64,000 nucleotides of DNA from AP-15 sp963772965 (GTDB lineage Bacteria; Pseudomonadota; Alphaproteobacteria; ATCC43930; CGMCC-115725), in the NCBI GenBank assembly GCA_963772965.1, contig CAVYZU010000012.1:62001-126000 (forward strand). The letters run 5' to 3'. Positions 27,409 to 37,400 of the stretch are shown in pieces (within the stretch, counting starts at the first letter, position 1; every line of letters starts with the position of its first letter). Position numbers and translations under genes: made by a program. Under the pieces are notes generated by a model that saw only the letters and a program-made list of their open reading frames with translations, did no database searches and was not told where the DNA came from.

Positions 27409-29537
27409 TTAGAGCCCGTCCTGTACATGCTTGAGTACATAGCGTTCAAATGCGGTCAGCCGAAGGGTCTCGGGTTGCAGCGCGCGTACCGACGCGATCG
27501 CCGTGTCCATTCCCTCGCCTAGCCGAAGTTGACTACTTAATTTCAGACCCAGCTGTGTTGGCAACCCGTACTCATCCAATCCCGCAAGTTCGGGGGCCAC
27601 AAACAAGCTCTCAACGTCAGTGGCGTACTTGCCGTAGCGCCCCGGCGTAAGGCCTAGCCGATCAAAATCTCCTCTTGAATACGTTCGAGGGCGATCAGCA
27701 GCCGCGGAAAGTTGAACGTTGCCCACTTCCGCTGAAACTCCAGAGCGATTCGTACTGCCGCGTCAGGCTGACCGTCGGCCCGAGTATCGCGCTGTAACAC
27801 CTCCTCAATAAAGCCGCGGACAGACCTAGTTGCCCGTAATCTACCCAATCTATACGCGAGCTGACGCCCGGACGACACACCATCCCGAGGCCTCTTAACA
27901 AAATAGTCGTATATTAACTTACAACAAAATTCGAGCTGCTCGCCCTCTGGATACCCTATCCAGCTCAACCTGCGATACCAGCCCCGAGCATTCTTTCGGA
28001 TGTCTGCAGCCAGCCGGATCTGGTCATTGGGATCAATCGGCGAATTGGCTTGGATCGTTGTCAATGAAAGCGTTCTCTGCGAGCGTATTGGTTCAAGCCG
28101 CGCAGCAGATTCGGGTGTCAAATCCTCATCTTGCATCTGAACCAATAACCCCAGTGGCACATTTTTCCCCTGTGAAAATAAAGGAACGTCTATAACATCA
28201 AGGTTTTCCTGCGGCGCGTCGTCGAAGACATAAACGTTTCCAATGAAATGTTGAAACATTCTACCTGACCGACCCTTTATATTATTAAATGTAAAGAAAT
28301 CAAGCTTTGAGGTGGCTATCTTGTTCTCGTATAAGACGACATTTTTTGCTGCGGTATTCACACCCTCAATCAAAGTGGAAGTGCACACCAAAAAGGGAAG
28401 CTGTCCACTGTTGAATAACGCAACGTTAAGCTGTGATAACGCACGAGGGATGCCACCGTGGTGCAGGCCGATACCGCGATCGAGAGCGGCAACGAAGCTC
28501 CAAGCCGGGTGGTATTCATGGCCAATCCATGCCGCGGCCGCACCCAAAATGGGGCGCTCAATACCGAGTTCGGATCCGACCAGCAATTTGGCGACTAGAT
28601 GAGCCTGGGCAGGGGATTTGCAATATATAAGCGTAGGATCGGTCAGCGTCCGGCAGAGCCTAATCAGCGCGCCTCCCCTGTCCGGCCGCCAAGCGACACG
28701 GTGCAGCTTCGATACAACTGTATTGTAGTCTGTGCGCTTGAACACACATCGAAACGGACTCCCGAAATCATCGGGGATTTCACGAATACTGGGGCCCAAT
28801 AAGTACAACTGCGTTGCGCGGCGAGCGAGCTTATAAAACGCTTGATTTAGGGTTGTGCATCTATCGTTTTCCGGCTCTCTGCCGGGGTCTAGCTTATAGA
28901 ACTCATCGATCACGAGGAGATCGATCTCGTCAAGGTCTGTTCGATCGACCGCTCGCTCCTGAGTAAGGATAAATATCGTCCGGCCGCCACGAGGCTGAGT
29001 GCTGTGTGTGACGATCTTATATCGATCGTGAAATTGGGCCAGTCGTCGTCGGGTCTCGTCGATCAACGATATCGTCGGAACGATGATCACGATTATCGAA
29101 TATTCATCGGTCGCGAGGAGCGCGTCGACGATCACGCTCTTGCCGAAGCTGGTAGGTGCGCTCAGGACGACGCTCTGATGCGCCAAAAGATCGCGGTAGA
29201 TTTCAGCCTGTTCGCGATGAAAGACCACTTCTTGGCCACGCAGCCTAAGCGCATCCGGGCGATGATATTCGTAAGCCACCTGATCTCGGGGACTTAAGGC
29301 CGCTGGCTCGGTATACGGGAATAGCCCCGCTTGCCGGGCGAGTGCATCAAGGATACTCGGCAACCGCGCGAAGATATCCGTTCGATCCAGAGCTCGGATA
29401 ACCAGTTCCCTGCCAGTCCGGTCGTCCTCGCTGTTGAAGAAATAAGAGATCCCTTTCGCTATCTCAAAGGCACGATCTTCCGAGGTATCCGGCTCCTCCA
29501 ACAGGGCGATAAGTCCGTTTGGATCAGGCGGGGGCAT
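27409..29537 (-). CDS. hamB: Hachiman defence helicase HamB, frameshifted near the 3' end
   Basis: Superfamily 2 helicase of the Hachiman anti-phage system. Motif I is SAPTSFGKS (residues 126-134), motif II is VIDEFYKLD (about 209-217), then the family blocks GIGLHHGGIPR, TSTLIEGVNTAAKNVV and KGRSGRMFQHFIGNVYVF. The ATG at 29537 shares one base with the hamA stop (TGATG). The frame ends at 27654 after IQEEILIG. One base is missing near 27665, in a run of four A on the plus strand. Restoring it continues DRLGLTPGRYGKYATD...LTAFERYVLKHVQ to 27409, giving about 709 residues with a convincing helicase C-terminus. The truncation may be real or a homopolymer error. Confidence 0.88.
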
Positions 29538-30478
29538 CAAGAGGGTCCCTGATAGGATTTAAGAAACGTATCGAATTCAGCCAGCAACTCCCTCTTGTTG
29601 CCCAAAGGCACCAAGCAAAGGTGCACCTTCACTTTCTTACCTGGGTTCCGTAAACAAAATTTCGCATAATATTTCTCGACTTCCGACTGGAATTTAGCGA
29701 CGTAGGTCGGATCTGTCTTAGAATGACCACGGACTACCTCGCTTTCGTAGGTCAGCAACACTGGCACATGCAGTACATCGAATATCTCATCTAAAGACGT
29801 AGCTTCGTTCAGCAACCGACGTACTTCATCGATCTCGGGAAGCGAGCTCGGCAGCTTGCTTTCGAGCCACATAAATTCGGTTCGTAGAAAATCGTCAGAT
29901 AAGTGCTTGCGGAGTTCCTCGCAGACATCTCGGATCGCCCTGTCGACGTCCGAATAGAGCTTTGCTTCTCCAAGCCAGAGCTCAAGGTTGGACATTGGGC
30001 CTGAAAAAGTTAAATGCGCCGCATCAAACCCCTTAACAGTATCGTTAGCGGCACTCTTAAAATAAAACTTGGACACCATCGGATACGAGTCATAATATTG
30101 CCGCATTACGGCGTGCAGGAGCAACTCGCCAACTTCGCCGCGGTTTCCGTATTTGTCCGTCGCATACACCGTACGCGCCGCGCGCGTCAGATGGCTGTAG
30201 GCAGTGATCTGGTCGGTGCATTGCCACTCGTCGCGGCTCAGCGCGAACTCGATCAAATAATGCATCAGATGATTGGCAAGCGGCTTAGCTCTCCATTTCC
30301 CACTCTCGAAGCCCGCACAGAGAGCTAGCAGAGACACCGGCCTCGAAAACTCGCGGACATGGACTTTGAAAAAGCTGCTGGGTAGGAGTAGCTGATGCTG
30401 CCGCTGTTTCGATTTGGTTGCCGCATCCGGAGCCGACGCGCGCGGTGGATCTGATAGATCCGCAATTTCAGGCGCCAC
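29537..30478 (-). CDS. hamA: Hachiman defence protein HamA (DUF1837, nuclease-like)
   Basis: 313 residues from a GTG start. The core shows a PD-(D/E)XK-like site: GEVGELLLH (Glu115, Glu118), VSKFYFKSAANDTVKGFDAAHL (Asp152) and LELWLGEAKLY (Glu171, Lys173). In characterised Hachiman systems HamA is held inactive by HamB and cuts DNA when HamB meets aberrant DNA. The metal-site residues are all present, so HamA itself looks functional. The codon and base composition are lower in GC than the surroundings, and the pair is flanked by unrelated genes, both signs of horizontal gain. Confidence 0.9.
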   Translation of the reverse strand: MAPEIADLSDPPRASAPDAATKSKQRQHQLLLPSSFFKVHVREFSRPVSLLALCAGFESGKWRAKPLANHLMHYLIEFALSRDEWQCTDQITAYSHLTRAARTVYATDKYGNRGEVGELLLHAVMRQYYDSYPMVSKFYFKSAANDTVKGFDAAHLTFSGPMSNLELWLGEAKLYSDVDRAIRDVCEELRKHLSDDFLRTEFMWLESKLPSSLPEIDEVRRLLNEATSLDEIFDVLHVPVLLTYESEVVRGHSKTDPTYVAKFQSEVEKYYAKFCLRNPGKKVKVHLCLVPLGNKRELLAEFDTFLKSYQGPS

Positions 30479-30810
30479 GTTAATTAACCTTAATAAAAAT
30501 CAACTAAACGTTTCCCCAACCGTCCAACTGCACGTATATAGGATGCAACGGTGTTCTTTTTAGTATTTGAGCGTCGACGGGTTCGGGGACAGCTTGCATT
30601 TCGCCATACGAGTTAGTAGGCGCAGGGCGGGTGGAGCGGCTGCGCAACCCGCCACCGTTTCGAGGATGTAGCGGCGGGTTGCACCGGCTCTACGATATTT
30701 CCGACCATGACTTGCGGAGATAGCAACCGAAGAGTTGCCATAGTCGCATTGTATTGTCGCGGGCATCTGGTGCCCGGGAGCGGGCGCCCTTGGTTTTTTA
30801 GGTGTTGGAG
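30479..30810. other. intergenic region, AT-rich promoter of hamA and palindromic fragments
   Basis: The 80 bases next to hamA are AT-rich (TTAATTAACCTTAATAAAAATC) and probably hold its promoter; I cannot fix the -35 and -10 boxes. Farther right, GGCGGGTGGAGCGGCTGCGCAACCCGCC (in pieces at about 30618-30646) and a second GCGGGTTGCACCGG resemble REP-type fragments. Near 30770-30800 GCCCGGGAGCGGGC is followed by a T-rich run. No gene seen. Confidence 0.4.
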
Positions 30811-31278
30811 ATGTCTGAGGTCGGGGTAACGAAATCGACAAACAAGAGTGCGCGGGATCAGCGCGGGCGGTTTTTGCGGGGTCAGTCGGGCAATCCGGCG
30901 GGGCGGCCGCGTGGCTGTCTCGATCATGTCAACCGGGCGGCACAAATTCTGCTCGCCGGCGAGGGCGCCGCCTTGACCCGCCGGGCGGTCGAATTGGCGC
31001 TCGATGGCGATCCGGCGGCGATGCGGCTTTGCCTCGAACGCATTCTCGGCCCGTGCCGCGAGCGCGCCGTTGCATTCGAGATGCCTGTCATCCGCAGTGC
31101 CGCCGACCTCGCGCCCGCGATGTCAGCGGTCGCCGCCGCAACGGCGCAAGGGGCGATCACCCCGCGCGAGGCGATGCAATTGGGGCATGTCGTCGAGGCC
31201 TATGTCCGGGCGGTCGAGGCGACCGAGTTCGAGCGGCGCCTCAAAGCACTTGAGTTGGCCGATGCCGCGGCCCCTTGA
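30811..31278 (+). CDS. DUF5681 domain protein
   Basis: 155 residues. The N-terminus has the DUF5681 signature: RDQRGRFLRGQSGNPAGRPRG (split as RGRFLRGQSGN and PAGRPRG). It is followed by a helical region (QILLAGEGAALTRRAVELALDGDPAAMRLCLERILGPCRE). Such proteins are frequent near phage packaging genes and in alphaproteobacterial accessory regions; the function is not known. ATG 30811 gives the best N-terminus. It overlaps the next gene by 17 bases, so the two form a pair. Confidence 0.8.
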   Translation: MSEVGVTKSTNKSARDQRGRFLRGQSGNPAGRPRGCLDHVNRAAQILLAGEGAALTRRAVELALDGDPAAMRLCLERILGPCRERAVAFEMPVIRSAADLAPAMSAVAAATAQGAITPREAMQLGHVVEAYVRAVEATEFERRLKALELADAAAP

Positions 31279-31738
31279 GAAGCGCCTCGGACAGGTCGAA
31301 GGACGGCGCGGTGCCACCGCCGACGCGCAAAGCGCTGCTGCGGCGCGGCAACGGCGCCTGTTGCGAGCCGAGGCAGCACTGGGCGAGATCATTCGCAAGG
31401 CAATGGCGCGGGCCGGGGTCGATGCCGCAGATGCTGCTCGGCTGGCGCTCGCCGACGACGCGGCAACCGCACTTGCGGCAATCCCCGACACGCAGCAATT
31501 GTGGAATGCTGATGCCGCAGTGCAGGCGAGCCCAACCGACCGCACGCGGGCCGCTGCGTTCGCGCCGAAGATCAACGCGATGACCCGGCGCTTTGCCGAT
31601 GGGGCGCGGCTCGATTTCGCCGGCGCCTCGTTCGCCGAACTGCTCGCCTGGTCGCTTGCCCAAAACCCCGAGCGGAGCCCGTCGGCGCCTCCCGACAGCA
31701 CCGGCGCCACCGCCGGCGAAGGGGTCGGCGAGACCTGA
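31262..31738 (+). CDS. hypothetical protein paired with DUF5681 gene
   Basis: 158 residues, Ala- and Arg-rich, with a helical N-terminus (QSAAAARQRRLLRAEAALGEIIRKAMARAGV) and a C-terminal part FADGARLDFAGASFAELLAWSLAQNPE. No membrane segment or signal peptide. I do not recognise a domain. Its start overlaps the end of the DUF5681 gene in another frame, which argues for a real coupled gene. Confidence 0.6.
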   Translation: MPRPLEKRLGQVEGRRGATADAQSAAAARQRRLLRAEAALGEIIRKAMARAGVDAADAARLALADDAATALAAIPDTQQLWNADAAVQASPTDRTRAAAFAPKINAMTRRFADGARLDFAGASFAELLAWSLAQNPERSPSAPPDSTGATAGEGVGET

Positions 31739-32138
31739 TCTCGCCCCTGATAAAACAGGTGGAACAGGGCGCTCGAGGCAATCACCTAGCCAAGGACTTT
31801 GTCCTCGATATCCCTGCTTTTCGGGAGGCACAAGCCCTCCCCCTCGATGGGGGAGGGTTGGGTCGGGGTGGAGCCGCATGTTTAAGGGTCGGTTATGTTG
31901 CTTCGTATTGGTATGACGTGTTGGCTAGATGCTCTTAACTCCACCGCGTTTGGAACAATCACCCCCTCCCAACCCTCCCCCATCGAGGGGGAGGGCTTAC
32001 TCATCAGCCCGATAACCAACAAAGCGGGGGACCCACCTCAAGCGCCTTTGCCTCGGGCGCTTGCGCAAAATCCGCTGCGCTGCTCGGCCCGCGGGCTTAT
32101 GATGCCGCCAGCGGTTACAGCAGCGGGCGGGTCGGGCG
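31739..32138. other. 400-bp intergenic region with an inverted repeat pair
   Basis: No gene supported. It is dominated by two inverted copies of a C/G-rich repeat (31832-31873 and 31961-31998), followed by about 140 bp with no clear features before mmsA. Confidence 0.55.
31832..31998. repeat. inverted pair of 'CCCTCCCCC-TCGATGGGGGAGGG' hairpin repeats
   Basis: The left copy GCCCTCCCCCTCGATGGGGG with AGGGTTGGGTCGGGGTGG is itself a hairpin. The right copy CACCCCCTCCCAACCCTCCC with CCATCGAGGGGGAGGGC is the inverse of it. About 87 bp lie between them. The same class appears in truncated form inside dnaE2 (41516-41562) and imuB (45121-45240). Confidence 0.8.
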
Positions 32139-33632
<1,494 letters not shown>

Positions 33633-33660
33633 GCGGCGGCAATGCCCGAACTCGCCGACG

Positions 33661-34986
33661 TTGCCCGTGCACCCGCAAAGCTTCGACGGACCGCTCGGGC
33701 GCAAAATCATCGACTTGCACATTTGGGCCGTCGAGGAAGGACTACGCGGGACCGAGGCCGCCCCGTTGTTCGACGGTTTTTGCCGGCGCCTGGTGGATGC
33801 CGGTGTGCCGTTGTGGCGCGCCTTTGCTGGGATGCGCACCTTGCACCCGCAATGGGGCGGCTATGGCTACATGTGGTGGCGCCCGCAGAACGCAATTGAG
33901 CCGCATCATTTCGAACGTGGCGACCAATACGAGCAGGGCGTCCTCAATAGCCCAATCGGGCACCTGGTTCGCCTGGGCGAGGCGAGCGTGCAGACGGCTC
34001 CCGCGGAACAGATGAGATCACCGCTACATTTACGCCGCCGCCTCAGCGGCGCCGAGACCCTGCTCGACTTTCCGGTACTCGAAGAGCTCGCCGCCGCCGG
34101 CGCCACCGATTATTTCGCCCAAGTTGTCCGCTTCGGCACGTCGGGAGACGCTTCGCGCGGAACAGGAGTGGGTTATTCGTTTGCAACGGACCGGGAGCGC
34201 GGCTTTGACGATGATGACCTCGCGCTGTTAAAAGCGGTCCTCCCCGTCGTCTCGCTGGCGATGATGGCGCATGCGGGTCATACGATCGCCGCCAGCCTGC
34301 TTGGTGCCTATCTCGGGGCCGATGCGGGGCGGCGCGTGCACAAGGGAGCGATCGAGCGCGGCTCGGTCGAGAGCATCCGCGCGGTGCTGTGGTATGCCGA
34401 TGTCCGCGGCTTTACCGCGATCGCCGACACAACGCCGGGTCCCGTCGTCGTCGAAATGCTCGACGAGGTTTTCGAAACCCTCGCCGCTTCATTGCGCCCG
34501 CGCGGCGGAGAGATATTGAAATTCCTCGGCGACGGGATGTTGGCGATCTTTCCATTCGAAGATATGACACGCGAAGACACCTGTCGCCGAGCGCTCGACG
34601 GTGCGGCGGAAGCGATGGCCGCGGTCGATCGGCTCAACGCCGCGCGTTGCGAGGCGGGCAAGCCGGCGGCGGCGATCGACTTGGCCTTGCATGTCGGCGA
34701 GGTGCTTTACGGCAATATCGGCGCTGTCGACCGGCTCGACTTCACGGTGATCGGGCCGGCGGTCAACGAGGTCTCGCGCATCGAAACTTTGTGCGAGCCG
34801 CTCGGCCGGAAGGTCTTGGTTTCCGCCGAGCTTGCCTCCGCGGTGGGCTGCAGTCCTCACCTCGAACCGCTCGGCACGCATTCGCTGCGCGGCGTCCGCG
34901 ACCCCCGCGAAATTTACGCCCTCGACCTCGGCGAATGCCCTGCGTCGGAAGTTCGCCATTTCTCCGCCGGCGACGCGATCCGGTAA
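33661..34986 (+). CDS. class III adenylate/guanylate cyclase domain protein
   Basis: About 441 residues. The N-terminal 200 residues form a soluble domain seen in rhizobial cyclases (AVEEGLRGTEAAPLFDGFCRRLVDAG, LHPQWGGYGYMWWRP). The catalytic domain follows (about 240-400): first metal Asp in VLWYADVRGFTAIAD, second in ILKFLGDGMLAIF, and LALHVGEVLYGNIGAVDRLDFTVIGPAVN. It lacks membrane segments. Start uncertain (TTG 33661 or GTG 33667). Makes cAMP most likely; rhizobia typically hold many such paralogues. Confidence 0.88.
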   Translation: MPVHPQSFDGPLGRKIIDLHIWAVEEGLRGTEAAPLFDGFCRRLVDAGVPLWRAFAGMRTLHPQWGGYGYMWWRPQNAIEPHHFERGDQYEQGVLNSPIGHLVRLGEASVQTAPAEQMRSPLHLRRRLSGAETLLDFPVLEELAAAGATDYFAQVVRFGTSGDASRGTGVGYSFATDRERGFDDDDLALLKAVLPVVSLAMMAHAGHTIAASLLGAYLGADAGRRVHKGAIERGSVESIRAVLWYADVRGFTAIADTTPGPVVVEMLDEVFETLAASLRPRGGEILKFLGDGMLAIFPFEDMTREDTCRRALDGAAEAMAAVDRLNAARCEAGKPAAAIDLALHVGEVLYGNIGAVDRLDFTVIGPAVNEVSRIETLCEPLGRKVLVSAELASAVGCSPHLEPLGTHSLRGVRDPREIYALDLGECPASEVRHFSAGDAIR

Positions 34987-35010
34987 CGTCGCACGCAGAT
35001 GCAGCGAGAC

Positions 35011-35547
35011 TCAGCGACCGCGGAAGTGTTTGTAGAAATCGATGACTTGCGGGGTTTGCTGGAAGCCGACGAGCAGGTTGAGGTCGCTGCCCTTGTGGCC
35101 GCCGAGCGGGATCGTCTCGACGATGCGATCGGTAACACCGGCGCGGACCTGGTCGGGCTCGAAGGCGATGTGGACCGAAAACGGCTTTTTGCTCAACACC
35201 TGCTGGCCGGGGGCGGTGACCGCGACAAAGTACGTCAAATCGACCGCGTTGGCTTGGCCGGCGGGACCGCGCTGTCCGACCACGATAACATCGAGCGTCA
35301 TCCGCACCGAATCGCCGGTAAAGTCGCAGGTGCGGTCGACCTCGCTCAACAGCCCGTAGAACGCAACGTTGTCCGGTCTCGGCTCCGCCGTCGATCCAAA
35401 CACCGCGGTGTTGGCGAGCGGCCGCAGGATCACGGCCGCCGGACAGGCTTGTTCCGGTTTAGTCGATGAAGACGAAAACAAACCGCAACCCGATAGGGCG
35501 AGGAAGCCGAGGAGTGCGGCGCCTCGTGCAACCTGCGCCTGCCTCAC
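35011..35547 (-). CDS. lipoprotein of unknown function
   Basis: 178 residues with a signal peptide and lipobox LALSGC (Cys about residue 21), so it is lipid-anchored. The mature part has conserved-looking segments (EQACPAAVILRPLANTAVFG, VTDRIVETIPLGGHKGSDLN) found in alphaproteobacterial lipoproteins without known function. Its ATG overlaps the stop of the CDGSH gene by four bases. Confidence 0.8.
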   Translation of the reverse strand: MRQAQVARGAALLGFLALSGCGLFSSSSTKPEQACPAAVILRPLANTAVFGSTAEPRPDNVAFYGLLSEVDRTCDFTGDSVRMTLDVIVVGQRGPAGQANAVDLTYFVAVTAPGQQVLSKKPFSVHIAFEPDQVRAGVTDRIVETIPLGGHKGSDLNLLVGFQQTPQVIDFYKHFRGR

Positions 35548-35786
35548 AGGCCGTTATGCGTGCCATCACAGAAGGGTTTGCCTGCGGTCTGCTTACAGCC
35601 GCACAGCCAAACCTCCTCGGTCGCCTCGGCGGTGAACGGGATCGGGGTCAGCCCAGTGCCCTTGTGCGAGCCGTCGCAGAACGGCTGGCTAGCGCTGCGC
35701 CCACAGGCACACCAGAAATACCTCTTGCCGGCTTCGACATTGATGCCGTAGGGCTCTTTTTGCGCTGGAATTGGTTGTTCGGCCAA
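35544..35786 (-). CDS. CDGSH iron-sulfur domain protein, double motif
   Basis: 80 residues with two CDGSH-type [2Fe-2S] sites: YFWCACGRSASQPFCDGSHKG and VWLCGCKQTAGKPFCDGTHNG (each within the limit as C-x-C ... FCDGSH/T-H). The three Cys and one His of each site are intact. Such small proteins are thought to sense or carry electrons or clusters. It is coupled to the downstream lipoprotein by an ATGA overlap; the meaning of this pairing is unknown. Confidence 0.93.
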   Translation of the reverse strand: MAEQPIPAQKEPYGINVEAGKRYFWCACGRSASQPFCDGSHKGTGLTPIPFTAEATEEVWLCGCKQTAGKPFCDGTHNGL

Positions 35787-35927
35787 TTTCTTTCCCCACC
35801 GTCGTCCTGCCGGCTCCGCGCGCGGCGGCGGCGGTTTTGCGGCGGCGGGACTCTATGCGAGCCGCGCTCAGCAGACAAGTCCGCGCCGCCCCGCTGCGCA
35901 ATGTTCTCGAGAGTGCGTGCACCACCG

Positions 35928-36892
35928 ATGGCTGTTTATACCGATGTCGCCGACGACGAACTCCGGGCCTTTGTCGCGCTCTATGACATCGGCGAGGTAT
36001 TGTCGTGCAAGGGGATTGCCGAGGGGGTCGAAAATTCAAACTATCTGGTCACGACCGAAGCCGGCAATTTCATTCTCACACTCTATGAAAAACGGGTCGC
36101 GCGCGAGGATCTGCCGTTCTTCATCGCGCTGATGGAGCATCTGGCGAAAAGCGGCGTCGCTTGCCCGACACCATTGCATGGCCGCGACGGTATAGCATTG
36201 CGCGAATTGTGCGGCCGGCCGGCGGCGATCGTGACGTTTTTATCCGGCATGTGGCCACGCCGCATCCAGCCGTTTCATTGCGCCGGGGTCGGCCGCGCGC
36301 TTGCCGCCTTACACAGCGCCGGCGCGTCGTTTGGCATGCGGCGGCCGAACAATTTGTCGGTCGCGGGCTGGCGTCGGCTGTTTGAAGCAAGTGCTGAGCG
36401 CGCCGGCGAGGTGCACCCAGGGCTTGCCGACGAACTCGCGAGCGAATTGCGCTACCTTGAAAGGGTCTGGCCAAGCGAACTACCCGCCGGCGTGATCCAC
36501 GCCGATCTGTTCCCGGACAATGTGTTTTTCCGCGACCGCGACCTTTCCGGTCTGATCGATTTTTATTTCGCCTGCACCGATTTTCTTGCCTACGATCTAG
36601 CGGTGTGTTTGAACGCTTGGTGCTTCGAGCCGACGGCAGCTTAAATGTAACCAAGGCGCGGCTGTTGCTCGAGAATTATCGGCAGGCGCGGCCGTTGTTG
36701 CCGGCCGAACTCTCTGCTTTGCCGTTGTTGGCCCGCGGCAGCGCCTTGCGGTTTTTGCTGACGCGGCTCTTCGACTGGCTGAACCAGCCGGCCGGCGCGC
36801 TGGTGCGGCCCAAGGACCCGCTCGAATTCCTGCGCAAATTGCGCTTTCACCGCACCGTCACCAATGTGCGCGACTACGGTCTCGATGCCTGA
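35928..36892 (+). CDS. thrB: homoserine kinase, interrupted by one frameshift
   Basis: Phosphorylates homoserine in threonine synthesis; this is the APH/ThrB2-type enzyme of alphaproteobacteria. Start MAVYTDVADDELRAFVALYDIG at 35928; active-site blocks are GVIHADLFPDNVFF and GLIDFYFACTDFLAYDLAVCLNAW. After CFEP the frame is lost near 36631, where one base is missing. The next frame continues DGSLNVTKARLLLENYRQ... to 36892 with the expected C-terminus. The repaired length would be about 321 residues. As the enzyme is normally essential for threonine synthesis, sequence error is a strong alternative to real inactivation. It overlaps rnhA by eight bases. Confidence 0.92.
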
Positions 36893-37385
36893 CGCCGGCG
36901 CGGCCGAGAACGACACCAGCGCGGCCGAGAATTGCGAGGTCGAGATCTTTACCGACGGCGCCTGCAGCGGCAATCCCGGGCCCGGCGGCTGGGGTGCGAT
37001 CCTGCGCTATCGCGGGGTCGAGAAGGAGCTCTCCGGGTCCGAGCCCGCCACCACCAACAACCGCATGGAATTGATGGCGGCGATCGCTGGTCTCGAAGCC
37101 TTGAAACGGCCGTGCCGTGTGTGGCTTTACAGCGACAGCCAGTATTTGCGCGATGGCATTACCAAGTGGATCCATGGCTGGAAGCAGCGCGGGTGGCGTA
37201 CAGCCGACAAAAAGCCGGTCAAGAATGTCGATCTGTGGCAGCGGCTCGAAGCTGCAGCGGCGCCGCACCGGGTCGATTGGGTGTGGGTGCGCGGCCATGC
37301 CGGCCACCCCGAAAACGAGCGCGCCGACGCTCTCGCCCGCGCCGCCATTGCCGCCGCGACCCGCGTCGACGCCTCAACTGGTTAA
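36885..37385 (+). CDS. rnhA: ribonuclease HI
   Basis: About 166 residues. Cleaves RNA in RNA-DNA hybrids. The four acidic residues of the active site are visible: Asp in IFTDGACSGNPGPGGWGA, Glu in NNRMELMAAI, Asp in LYSDSQYLRDGI, Asp in ENERADALARA. WVWVRGHAGHPENERAD carries the catalytic His. ATG 36885 overlaps the thrB stop by eight bases; the thrB-rnhA order is common in alphaproteobacteria. Confidence 0.95.
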   Translation: MPDAGAAENDTSAAENCEVEIFTDGACSGNPGPGGWGAILRYRGVEKELSGSEPATTNNRMELMAAIAGLEALKRPCRVWLYSDSQYLRDGITKWIHGWKQRGWRTADKKPVKNVDLWQRLEAAAAPHRVDWVWVRGHAGHPENERADALARAAIAAATRVDASTG

Positions 37386-37400
37386 TTCAGCGGGGCGAAG

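Noticed and set aside
30560..30945. minus-strand frames 30560-30841 and 30613-30945
   Set aside because: They overlap the DUF5681 gene in antisense and translate to Pro/Arg-rich sequence without support.
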